From: UBA5078 sp051252515
GTDB lineage: Bacteria; Pseudomonadota; Gammaproteobacteria; Pseudomonadales; Pseudohongiellaceae
Direction: 5' to 3'
DNA length: 64,000 nucleotides
NCBI GenBank assembly: GCA_051252515.1
Contig: JBPOFS010000002.1
Location: 372,001 to 436,000, forward strand
The position numbers and the translations under genes are program-made. This document shows, piece by piece, positions 24,993 through 33,348 of this stretch (positions are counted from its first letter, which is position 1; each line of letters opens with the position of its first letter). Below the pieces are notes generated by a model. The model saw only the letters and a list, made by a program, of their open reading frames with translations, was not told where the DNA came from and made no database searches.

Positions 24993-25454
24993 TTAATGGG
25001 TGAGCCAGCCTCGTAGTTCACCTTCGGGATTGCCTTCGCTGTGGATCTGTACGTAGAGACTTTCGGCATGCAGTGCGCTGACAAGCTCAGGAGTCAGTGT
25101 GAGTGTGCCGCTAATATTGCCACTGCTTGCATTGCTGATGTCGAGACGCAGCACTACTGGGCCCGGTACTGCTTTTGGACCTAGGTGAATGTGTGCCATC
25201 GTTGCAGCTGAACTCATTCCTGAGAAGTCACCGCTGATGTTCAGTGTTGTGCCATTGAGTATGGCGCGAACATGGCCCTGCCCAGTGATTGTTTTTACTG
25301 TCGCAGAAGTGACCGGCATGGGTGACAGGCGCCCGCCTAAAGAATTCATGTCCTGAGCTTGGACGTTTACCCCTGCCAATAAAACCAGCGACAGCAAAAG
25401 GGTATGGAAACCGTACAAGTATTGGGAACGGCGATATTGAAGAGAATGGAGCAT
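24993..25454 (-). CDS. CHRD-domain exported protein
   Basis: 153 residues with a signal peptide ending near VNVQAQ. The rest is one CHRD domain (about residues 55-153): ISGDFSGMSSAATMAHIHLG, VVLRLD, SGNISGTLTLT and YVQIHSEGNPEGELRGWL at the end. CHRD was first described in chordin; in bacteria it occurs in secreted proteins with no settled function. It is the promoter-proximal gene of the operon with the cytochrome-PQQ dehydrogenase, so it may help that enzyme bind or assemble. Confidence 0.88.
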   Translation of the reverse strand: MLHSLQYRRSQYLYGFHTLLLSLVLLAGVNVQAQDMNSLGGRLSPMPVTSATVKTITGQGHVRAILNGTTLNISGDFSGMSSAATMAHIHLGPKAVPGPVVLRLDISNASSGNISGTLTLTPELVSALHAESLYVQIHSEGNPEGELRGWLTH

Positions 25455-25724
25455 GAGTAACCTCGTTTATTATTGTGTTTTCCAAGATGGTTTGCTGCGT
25501 TGATTGGCTGATTATACTCACGCACGGGCTGCGGTCGAGCCTCTTGATAAAAAGCGCGAAAAATGGAGCGGCGTCACGGTATCCCAGACGTTGAATGGGT
25601 ATATTAAACGCTATATGATCAAACAAATAAGTTTACTATGACGCGACACCTTTACCAGATGAATGGATTGGGTAAAGGTACCTTTTCCGCAATGCGCGGC
25701 AATGACACCAATAAGAAAGACATA

Positions 25725-28700
25725 ATGGCGTATTCCCGATTGAAAGCCTTTTCAGCGGTATTGCTGATTCTTATACTTTTTCCCTTAGTGACAGTGGCTG
25801 CTCCGCTTGAATTAGAAGACGGCATGGGCGAGTTCACTCCGGGAACCTCAATGCGCCTGCTAGAGGATGAGCGCGCGAATCTCACCTTGGATGAGGCCGT
25901 GTCATTGTTGTCACGTCAAGGCGAAGTGTGGGAGTCTCGCGGCTTTCCAACGCTCGGATTTACCTCTTCCGCGTATTGGGCGTCTATAGATATTAGCAAC
26001 GACTACGCCAGTGATCAGGTTTGGCTCGCCAAATTGGATTACGCTACCATTGATCGCATTGATTTCTATTTCCGTGATGTTAACGGTGATTGGGTAGAGA
26101 AGAGCGCGGGCGACACCCTTGCATTCACCAACCGTGATGTTATGCATCATTCGATTAGCTTTAAATTTCCTGTACTCGCCTCGCAACCCCAAACGCTTTA
26201 TTTTAGAGTGCAAAGTGAGGGGTCTGTCCAGCTACCTCTGTATTTAAGCAGCCTCGAAGACTTTCAGTTAACGTCGACGAATGAATACATTTGGATTGGC
26301 GCCTATTATGGCTTGATGTTGTTGATTGCCTTGTACAGTGCGTTTATCTGGTTGGCCAGCAAAGATAAGAGCTATCTCTATTTTGTTTTCTTTATTCTAA
26401 GCGGTGGGCTGTTCTCTTTCTCCTTCCAAGGACTCTCTTTTCAGTTCCTTTGGCCCGATATCCCGTACTGGGCGAATCGAAGTGTTCTCTCTACGATAGG
26501 CTTGGCGGCAATGAGCGGACTAATGTTCATCCGCTTGTTTCTAGAGCTAAAAATTTACCATAAAGCGTTAGATAGCGCGGTTCGAATTGGTGCTTACGCG
26601 TCCTTAGCCTATAGCGTGCTCTGCTTGGTGTTACCGTACGAAATACTCATAGTGATGATGTACATGTTATTGCTAATGGTGGCATTACTGGTGAGTCTCT
26701 CTACGTGGAAGGTCGCCAAACAAGGGTATAAACCTGCATTGTTTTTGCTTACTACTTGGTCGGTGTTGTTACTAGGTATCGGCTTAGAGCTCGTGCAAAA
26801 AATGGGCGTCAACCTGCCGCCCCTCATTAGCTACCATAGTGTGCAATACGCCTATTTTATCAGCGTCATTATTTTGTCCTTAGGTCTGGCTGATCGCATC
26901 AACGCTATGATTAAGCAGTACGGCACTGTACAGGGCGATATGTTGACGGCTAACCAGCTGAAGATTGAGGCCCTGCAAAGAGCCGATGACGTTAAAGAAG
27001 AGTTTATCGCTAATGTGTCTCACGAATTGCGAACGCCATTGACGGGCATTATCGGTCTCTCTGAAATCATTCTTGAAAAAAGTGCCGCATCACTTGATGA
27101 CAATGCACGCGAAAACTTAAATATGATTCGCATCAGTGGCCAGCGGCTTGCCAATTTGGTTAATGATGTTATTGATTTCTCCGCTATCAAAAATGGCCAC
27201 TTGGAACTGCACAAAAAGCCTGTTGATCTAAAAAACGTCTGTATTCTTGTCAATAAAATGTGCAGGCCATTGATTGGTGACAAACCTATTCAATTGGCTG
27301 AGAGCTTCCCTTCAGAGCCAGTCTTGGTAATGGGCGATGAAGATCGCCTGCAGCAAATATTGTTTAACTTGGTGTCCAATGCGATTAAGTTCACTCAGCG
27401 TGGATGGGTCGCAGTTTCGATAGAAATAGTCGATATCGATGCGCGAGTTATGGTGAAGGACACAGGGATCGGTATTTCAAAAGAGCAGCAGTCGCGTATT
27501 TTCTCGCGATTCTATCAAGTGGACTCCGCAGCCAGCAGAGAAGAAGGCGGAACGGGGCTTGGTCTGGCGATCTCGCAAAAGCTAGTGGAACTTCATGGCA
27601 CAGAAATAGTGCTTCGCAGTAACCCTGGTGAAGGCTCAACATTCTACTTCGATCTGCCAATCCTCAGTGAGAAAGAACGCAAGGCGGCAAGTAGACGAGA
27701 TAATCAAAAGCATCTCGAGAAGCAATTCGAGCCGTTGCCGTTGCCAGTGGCTGAACCAGTGCCGATGTTTGATAGACGTAATCGTGAAGTCAGTGAAGCG
27801 ATTGTAGAAGATACAGTGCCTGTATTGGACGGGAAACGGCACAGCATTCTTGTGGTGGATGATGAATACCTCAACGTGCGTATCGTGAAAGAACACCTGT
27901 CACCTATCTATGATATCGATAGTGCATTGAGTGGGCATGACGCGTTGATGATGATGCAGCAACATAAACCAGACTTAGTGATTCTTGATTTGATGATGCC
28001 GATCATGACGGGCTTCGAGTTATGTCAGCGTATTCGTGAAAAATACAGCATGGACGAATTGCCAATCGTAATTCTCACCGCTAAGAACCGTGTAGAGGAT
28101 CTTGTCAAAGGGCTCAACCTAGGTGCAAACGATTACATCAGCAAACCTTTCAGTAAAGAAGAGCTAAAAGTACGGGTAGGAAAACAGTTTGAAATGTTGC
28201 ACTTATTAACAGTGCGGCAAGAGAACCAGCGCCTATCTTGGCAGCTACAAAAGTATCAAGAAACTGAACGGAAATCGCGAGAACGTGAGAATCGCTTAGC
28301 GCGAATGCTTGATGTCACCGGTGACGCGCTGGTGTCGGTTGATGACAGCGGCACAATTAGCTATGTCAACAAGGCCGCCGAAGCGATGCTAAAACTTCGG
28401 GCAGAAGATTTTCAAGATCATGAACTTGTAGATCTCGCGCAGCGACTAGAAGTTATCTGTAGCGGTATCGCAGAGCTCATTAGTTTCCCGTTCAATGAAA
28501 GCGTTATTTCCTCTACGGAGAACCCTAGTTTTTACTCTTTTGACATGAAACAACCCGATGAAGACCCCGCGCTTGAATCTAGGATTCGTGTCTGTGTACT
28601 TCCATTGAGTCTGGATCAAGAGTCTTATCTGTTGATGTTCCAACGTGAACAGGCAGCTAGTGAGGTGGGGGAAGGCGATGAACAGATACAAGAGTCTTTA

Positions 28701-29201
28701 CCGAAACTAATCGATCAGATCAATCGCAACGTCGAGCGTACACAAGTGCTGAGTGAGTACTTGGCGAGAATTACTCCCGAGGATTTGCAAAAGCATAAGC
28801 ATTTATTCTCTGACTTAGAGAATGTGGATCGCATTATTCAGAATCTTTCTGGCAGTTTGCCAAACGACGGTGATGAAGAGCAGCAGTATAGAGAAGCGCT
28901 CGTTAAGTTGATGCAGGAATGCCATTACTATTGGCAGAAAGTCACTGGCGAGTCGATTATCGAGCTAGCCGAAAAGAGCCGAATTTGGAGCGTGAGTATC
29001 GACAATGGACGCTTAAGAACACGTTCAATGAACCGCTATCTTTCGATAGACAAGCTTCCTAGTAATCCCAGATGGCGCCAAGTCGCACGAACAGCCTATT
29101 TCGTGCTTTCGAAAGTGTCCGGTGATCAAGAAGCAAAAGAGGCTCTAGAGATATCAGTCGCGCGTTTGCAAGAGATCGTTGAGTCCAAGGCTTTGAATTA
29201 A
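25725..29201 (+). CDS. ChiS-like hybrid sensor kinase with 7TMR-DISM input and a C-terminal DNA-binding-type domain
   Basis: About 1158 residues. Order of domains: signal peptide; periplasmic 7TMR-DISM-type domain (about 30-165); seven transmembrane helices (about 180-370); HisKA with H433 (VSHELRTP); HATPase (GTGLGLAI); receiver with D755 (ILDLMMP); PAS domain (DVTGDALVSVDDSGTISYVN); and a C-terminal stretch of about 110 residues (CHYYWQKVTGESIIELAEKS through LPSNPRWRQVARTAYFVL). That last part resembles the cryptic DNA-binding domain of Vibrio ChiS, a membrane kinase that binds promoters directly. The frame opens at 25638, but the ATG at 25725 places a signal peptide at the N-terminus. The phospho-sites look intact. 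The ligand is unknown. Confidence 0.88.
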   Translation: MAYSRLKAFSAVLLILILFPLVTVAAPLELEDGMGEFTPGTSMRLLEDERANLTLDEAVSLLSRQGEVWESRGFPTLGFTSSAYWASIDISNDYASDQVWLAKLDYATIDRIDFYFRDVNGDWVEKSAGDTLAFTNRDVMHHSISFKFPVLASQPQTLYFRVQSEGSVQLPLYLSSLEDFQLTSTNEYIWIGAYYGLMLLIALYSAFIWLASKDKSYLYFVFFILSGGLFSFSFQGLSFQFLWPDIPYWANRSVLSTIGLAAMSGLMFIRLFLELKIYHKALDSAVRIGAYASLAYSVLCLVLPYEILIVMMYMLLLMVALLVSLSTWKVAKQGYKPALFLLTTWSVLLLGIGLELVQKMGVNLPPLISYHSVQYAYFISVIILSLGLADRINAMIKQYGTVQGDMLTANQLKIEALQRADDVKEEFIANVSHELRTPLTGIIGLSEIILEKSAASLDDNARENLNMIRISGQRLANLVNDVIDFSAIKNGHLELHKKPVDLKNVCILVNKMCRPLIGDKPIQLAESFPSEPVLVMGDEDRLQQILFNLVSNAIKFTQRGWVAVSIEIVDIDARVMVKDTGIGISKEQQSRIFSRFYQVDSAASREEGGTGLGLAISQKLVELHGTEIVLRSNPGEGSTFYFDLPILSEKERKAASRRDNQKHLEKQFEPLPLPVAEPVPMFDRRNREVSEAIVEDTVPVLDGKRHSILVVDDEYLNVRIVKEHLSPIYDIDSALSGHDALMMMQQHKPDLVILDLMMPIMTGFELCQRIREKYSMDELPIVILTAKNRVEDLVKGLNLGANDYISKPFSKEELKVRVGKQFEMLHLLTVRQENQRLSWQLQKYQETERKSRERENRLARMLDVTGDALVSVDDSGTISYVNKAAEAMLKLRAEDFQDHELVDLAQRLEVICSGIAELISFPFNESVISSTENPSFYSFDMKQPDEDPALESRIRVCVLPLSLDQESYLLMFQREQAASEVGEGDEQIQESLPKLIDQINRNVERTQVLSEYLARITPEDLQKHKHLFSDLENVDRIIQNLSGSLPNDGDEEQQYREALVKLMQECHYYWQKVTGESIIELAEKSRIWSVSIDNGRLRTRSMNRYLSIDKLPSNPRWRQVARTAYFVLSKVSGDQEAKEALEISVARLQEIVESKALN

Positions 29202-29232
29202 CGTCATTAGTAGTGAGCAATAACGAGGTTTC

Positions 29233-30081
29233 ATGAGTCTAGAACAAATTTCATCCGTACAATGCTTTGGTGGCCAGCAATTGCGTTTCAAGCATCTGTC
29301 TGCAGTGCTGTCTTGCGAAATGCATTTTTCTGTCTATATGCCACCAGGGGCAAATGAAAAAACGCCAGTGGTATATTTCTTGGCAGGCCTTACCTGTACA
29401 GATGAGACTTTCGCTCAGAAGGCTGGTGCACAACGTGTCGCGGCCCAGCTTGGCTTGGTGATTGTAATGCCAGACACCAGTCCGCGCGGTGAAGGGGTTC
29501 CTGACGCAGCAGATGCGGCCTATGATCTTGGCTTGGGAGCCGGCTTTTATCTTAACGCGGTGCAAGAGCCGTGGCGTAAGCATTATCAAATGTATGATTA
29601 TGTGGTGCATGAATTGCCAGCGTTGTTGGAGTCTACGTTGGCGGTTGATCATCAAAGACGTTCCATCTGTGGCCACTCGATGGGTGGCCATGGAGCTTTG
29701 ACGATAGCCCTGCGCAATCCAGAGCGCTATCGATGTGTCTCTGCCTTTGCGCCTATTGTTGCCCCTAGCGATGTTCCATGGGGGCAAAAGGCGTTTAGCC
29801 AATACTTAGGGGAAGATAGGGCGTTGTGGTCTCAATATGATGCGACGCAATTGCTAGGGAAGTCAGAAACAAAAATACCGCTCATGCTCGATCAGGGCCA
29901 AGCTGACCAGTTTTTCGATGTACAGTTGCAGACACACCTGTTTTTAGCGGAGAGTAAGACGCTTGGCTATCCTGTGGACTATCGCCCGCGCGAGGGCTAT
30001 GACCATGGTTATTACTATATTGCGACCTTCATCGAAGAGCACCTGAAGTTTCACGCAGAGCATCTATACGGTCGAGCATAA
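29233..30081 (+). CDS. fghA: S-formylglutathione hydrolase
   Basis: 282-residue esterase-D-type alpha/beta hydrolase, the usual length. The nucleophile Ser is in CGHSMGGHGAL, the Asp in DQGQADQFF and the His in YDHGYYY; the oxyanion region is FLAGLTCTDETF. It splits S-formylglutathione into formate and glutathione, the second step of glutathione-dependent formaldehyde detoxification. The usual partner adhC is not in the window. Formaldehyde could come from alcohol oxidation by the PQQ dehydrogenases, which is an inference. It lies 31 bases after the hybrid kinase gene. Confidence 0.95.
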   Translation: MSLEQISSVQCFGGQQLRFKHLSAVLSCEMHFSVYMPPGANEKTPVVYFLAGLTCTDETFAQKAGAQRVAAQLGLVIVMPDTSPRGEGVPDAADAAYDLGLGAGFYLNAVQEPWRKHYQMYDYVVHELPALLESTLAVDHQRRSICGHSMGGHGALTIALRNPERYRCVSAFAPIVAPSDVPWGQKAFSQYLGEDRALWSQYDATQLLGKSETKIPLMLDQGQADQFFDVQLQTHLFLAESKTLGYPVDYRPREGYDHGYYYIATFIEEHLKFHAEHLYGRA

Positions 30082-30112
30082 AACAAGAAACAGGTTTAGT
30101 GAGGAGCGCGTC

Positions 30113-30967
30113 ATGTCATTGATCATCGATCCCAAGACTAAGAATATTGGCTTTCCTGTCCGTCGTTTACTTCCTGCACACGAGTGTCAAAGAGTAGGGC
30201 CTTTCATCTTTGTCGATCATATGGGGCCTGCGCAGTTCGAGAAAGGATCTAGCGCAGGGGATGTTCGCCAACACCCTCATATTGGGCTGGCGACAGTGAC
30301 CTATCTTTTCTCTGGGGCCATGATGCATCGAGACAGTCTTGGGGTGGAGCAGCGCATCGAACCAGGTGCGATCAATCTCATGACTGCAGGGCGTGGCATC
30401 GTGCACTCCGAACGGATGCCTGCTGATATTCGTGATAATGAAATCGACGTTGAAGGGATTCAGACTTGGTTAGCTTTGCCGCTAGAGCAAGAGGAAATTA
30501 TTCCCAGTTTCGACCATTATGCTGCATCGGCCATTCCGACAATTGAATTCAATGGAGGGACTGCGCGAGTGCTTATTGGCGAGCTACAAGGCTCCGCATC
30601 ACCAGTTGCCACTCATTCGAAAACGAGTTATTTTGAGATAAAGCTATCGCCTAATAGCGAATTTAAAGTGGATATTCCTGAGCAAGAGTTAGCGGTGTAT
30701 CTCGCCAGTGGAGAGGCCGTCATCAATGGTGAGTCGGTAGGCGCGAATCAGCTCATCGTATTGGGAGCTAGCGTGCATTTGGAAACCAAAGGCAGCGCTT
30801 GTCACGCGATGGTTCTAGGCGGAGAAGTGCTTGCCGGGAAGCGATACCTGCATTGGAACTTTGTCTCTTCACGCTTAGAGCGCATCAAGCAAGCAAGTGC
30901 TGATTGGGAGCAAGGCCGGTTCGAACTTGTTCCCGGTGAAACTGAGTATATTCCTTTACCTAAATAA
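30113..30967 (+). CDS. Pirin-family protein, second copy
   Basis: 284-residue bicupin. The metal site is visible as HPHIGLATVTYLF, then MMHRDS and GRGIVHSE. It is only moderately similar to the pirin at 20070 and belongs to the branch that starts with a longer FPVRRLLPAHECQRVGPFIFVDH segment. It follows fghA by 31 bases with GAGGAG before the start, so it is probably co-transcribed. Quercetin dioxygenase activity is possible, not shown. Confidence 0.9.
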   Translation: MSLIIDPKTKNIGFPVRRLLPAHECQRVGPFIFVDHMGPAQFEKGSSAGDVRQHPHIGLATVTYLFSGAMMHRDSLGVEQRIEPGAINLMTAGRGIVHSERMPADIRDNEIDVEGIQTWLALPLEQEEIIPSFDHYAASAIPTIEFNGGTARVLIGELQGSASPVATHSKTSYFEIKLSPNSEFKVDIPEQELAVYLASGEAVINGESVGANQLIVLGASVHLETKGSACHAMVLGGEVLAGKRYLHWNFVSSRLERIKQASADWEQGRFELVPGETEYIPLPK

Positions 30968-30972
30968 GGGCT

Positions 30973-32424
30973 TTAAAAAAGCATTGCTCGCCAAGGCAAA
31001 TTGGCAGCCCAGAGTAATAACGCACACACTGCCGTGACTATCTGGCTCACTCGATCCTTGAGCGCGAACACTATAGGGTCTTCCTCAATCTTTCCTCTAG
31101 CGGCTAGCAGCCAAATGCGCGTGACTGTGTATAGCAGTAATGGGCAGATAAGCCATAGCACTTGCGGGGTAATGTACTGCTCTCGGATGTCATCGTTGTT
31201 GATGTAAAGTGCAAAGACCATGACGGATAAGAAAGCACTGGCGCAGCCAAAAATCGCCATCATGTGCAAATCTTCCGCGAAGTATCCACGCCCTTCCGTT
31301 TGCGCAATGCCGCTGGCGCGCAAGTAGTCGAGCTCGGTGTATCGCTTGACCACTGCAAGGCTGAAAAACAAGAACATCGAAAACGCTAAGAGCCAAAAAG
31401 AAGGAATTATCGAGATAGCAGCTGCGCCAGCGATGATGCGTAACGTATACAGCGCCGCTAGCATAATGACATCAACCAGCATGATGCGCTTAAGCACAAA
31501 GCTATAGAGCCCAGTGCAGAGATAGTAAAACCCGAGAACGAAAGTGAATTGCCAAGGGAGGAAGCTCGCCAAACTAAATGCGCAGATAAGCAACACTGGG
31601 CTCAGGAGTAATCCACTAATTAGGGCGATGTCTCCGGCAGCGAAGGGGCGTTTACATTTGCTTCGATGTTGCCGGTCGCTTGCGAGATCCAATAGATCAT
31701 TGAGCAGATAAACGCTGGAAGCGCATAATCCAAAACAAAAGAACGCGATTATGGCATTGAAGATGGCAGCGCTATTGTTTAGTTCATGCGCTAGTACCAA
31801 GGGCAGAAATACTAAGGCGTTCTTGAGCCATTGATGTAAGCGCAGCGCACGTAAATAGGCATTGACCTTATTGGTGTCGGAGGCAAAATGCTTTTCAATC
31901 TTAGTGAGTTTTTCAACCTTCGCCGTTAGGCTGCTATTGGTATTAACGGTGATCGCGGCCTGCGCTTGGCTCCAAACGGCAAGATCAACTTTGTTGTCGC
32001 CAGCATAGGCGAACGACGTTGAATCTTTATTAATACGTGCGAGCTTGCGTGTCCCTGAGCAGTTAGTGTTTTGATCGCTGCCGATCGCCACGTCAAAAAT
32101 ACCAAGATGGGCGGCGACCTCATCTACGAGGCGTTGATTCGAAGCCGAGATTAAAATCAGTTTTCTGCCCTTTAGGCGTTGTTCTTCTAGGTAGTGTAAA
32201 AATGACTTATTGTAAGGGAGAAGATCCGGGCGAATCGCACTGCGTTTCGCGATTTGATATTTTAGATTGGCTTTGCCTTTCACTAACCAAAAGGGGATCA
32301 ATAGCAAATAAAGTAAATTGCGTTTAATGAGCTCTAGAAAAGATTCCAGTAGAAGGTCACTCTTAATAAGAGTGCCATCGAGATCTACATAGAGCGGTAA
32401 CAGCGTTTGTGAGTCGAGTTTCAT
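30973..32424 (-). CDS. HAD phosphatase-UbiA prenyltransferase fusion (predicted polyprenyl-phosphate phosphoribosyltransferase)
   Basis: 483 residues. The N-terminal 185 form a HAD phosphatase: D14-x-D16 in YVDLDGTLI, SASNQR and AGDNKVD (D143, D147). The C-terminal 290 form a UbiA-type integral membrane transferase with about eight helices, the prenyl-acceptor motif NDLLD (242-246) and D250, and the LHQWLKN entry (residues 196-202) seen in decaprenyl-phosphate 5-phosphoribosyltransferases. The simplest reading is that it attaches phosphoribose from PRPP to a polyprenyl phosphate and removes the 5-phosphate in one protein. In mycobacteria those are separate proteins (Rv3806c and Rv3807c). It is the last gene of a set with DprE2-, DprE1- and GtrA-like genes. 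Confidence 0.85.
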   Translation of the reverse strand: MKLDSQTLLPLYVDLDGTLIKSDLLLESFLELIKRNLLYLLLIPFWLVKGKANLKYQIAKRSAIRPDLLPYNKSFLHYLEEQRLKGRKLILISASNQRLVDEVAAHLGIFDVAIGSDQNTNCSGTRKLARINKDSTSFAYAGDNKVDLAVWSQAQAAITVNTNSSLTAKVEKLTKIEKHFASDTNKVNAYLRALRLHQWLKNALVFLPLVLAHELNNSAAIFNAIIAFFCFGLCASSVYLLNDLLDLASDRQHRSKCKRPFAAGDIALISGLLLSPVLLICAFSLASFLPWQFTFVLGFYYLCTGLYSFVLKRIMLVDVIMLAALYTLRIIAGAAAISIIPSFWLLAFSMFLFFSLAVVKRYTELDYLRASGIAQTEGRGYFAEDLHMMAIFGCASAFLSVMVFALYINNDDIREQYITPQVLWLICPLLLYTVTRIWLLAARGKIEEDPIVFALKDRVSQIVTAVCALLLWAANLPWRAMLF

Positions 32425-32577
32425 ATAGAATTAGTCATTCCAAGCAAAGTGCAGTACTCGGCATTATTCGAGAAGTTATTGTTTTTGTGAGTATCATAAT
32501 GCCAGTTCAGCCGTGTTCAGTGCTAGTGTTTCCCGGGCAATAGATAATATCGGCTCGGGACATGGTATGAGGGTGTC

Positions 32578-33315
32578 CTAAAATTTCAATTTCTTGAAAA
32601 TACTCTCAGGAATACTGCACACAATCTGCATGATGTAGCGCCAGAAGTACGGCGCATAAACGGTGTGTTTGTTTTTGCTCACCCCTTTTACGATGCAGGC
32701 GGCAACTTGTTCTGGGCTGGCCCAGAGCATTCCTTTTTTAATGTGTTCTGTCATCGGGGTATCCACGAATCCCGGTTTGATATCGATCACATTAATATTA
32801 TGTGGATGGAGTTTTCCTCTTAAGCCTTCTAAGTACAGTGATACCATGCCCTTGGCGGCACCATACACGTAGTTCGATTGTCTGCCTCGGTCCCCTGCAA
32901 CGGAAGTCACCACTCCAATAGTACCGCTATCTTGGGTTTGCATCTTTAGGGCTAGCACTGTCAAAAGCGATATGACGCTTAATGCATTGATAGAGAAGGC
33001 TTCATTGGCGGCATCGAAATCCACTTCGCAGAGTGCCTGATCGGGCAGACTGCCGTGACAAACGAGGACTAAGTCGATGTGACCTAAGGTGTCTAAGGCT
33101 TGATCGATAGCGGCTTCGTGAATCGCGTAATGGGTACAATCTAGAGGCGCGTAATCCACGCAAGCTGCGCCTCTAACTTCTAGGTCAGCTTTTTGCAGAG
33201 CAAGGGCTTTCGTATCACGGGCGAAGAGGAAAAGTTGAGCTTGCTCCTCGGCATAGAGCCGCGCAGTGGCTTTGGCAATGGCCGAGTTGGCGCCGATGAT
33301 TAATATGGTTTTCAA
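32578..33315 (-). CDS. DprE2-like short-chain dehydrogenase
   Basis: 245-residue SDR. The nucleotide motif is GANSAIAK (variant TGxxxGIG), the active site is S in VTSVAGDRGR and Y-x3-K in YVYGAAK, and the C-terminus is hydrophobic (RYIMQIVCSIPESIFKKL), as in decaprenylphosphoryl-2-keto-ribose reductases. It should reduce the 2-keto intermediate to the arabinose form with NAD(P)H. The frame opens with an ATG at 33336, but GAGGAG sits right after it and points to the TTG at 33315, which also aligns with the family start (MKTILIIGA). It lies 33 bases after the DprE1-like gene. A 153-base gap without clear features separates it from the HAD-UbiA gene. Confidence 0.87.
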   Translation of the reverse strand: MKTILIIGANSAIAKATARLYAEEQAQLFLFARDTKALALQKADLEVRGAACVDYAPLDCTHYAIHEAAIDQALDTLGHIDLVLVCHGSLPDQALCEVDFDAANEAFSINALSVISLLTVLALKMQTQDSGTIGVVTSVAGDRGRQSNYVYGAAKGMVSLYLEGLRGKLHPHNINVIDIKPGFVDTPMTEHIKKGMLWASPEQVAACIVKGVSKNKHTVYAPYFWRYIMQIVCSIPESIFKKLKF

Positions 33316-33348
33316 TAGTAGTTCTCCTCGCGCCATGCACGAAAATAA

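Noticed and set aside
29251..29802. A 183-codon open frame on the minus strand
   Set aside because: Antisense to fghA, which has a full catalytic triad. Shadow.
30973..32424. UbiA fusion as a ubiquinone biosynthesis gene
   Set aside because: The HAD fusion, the QWLKN motif and the DprE1/DprE2/GtrA neighbours fit polyprenyl-phosphate phosphoribosyl transfer better than 4-hydroxybenzoate prenylation.
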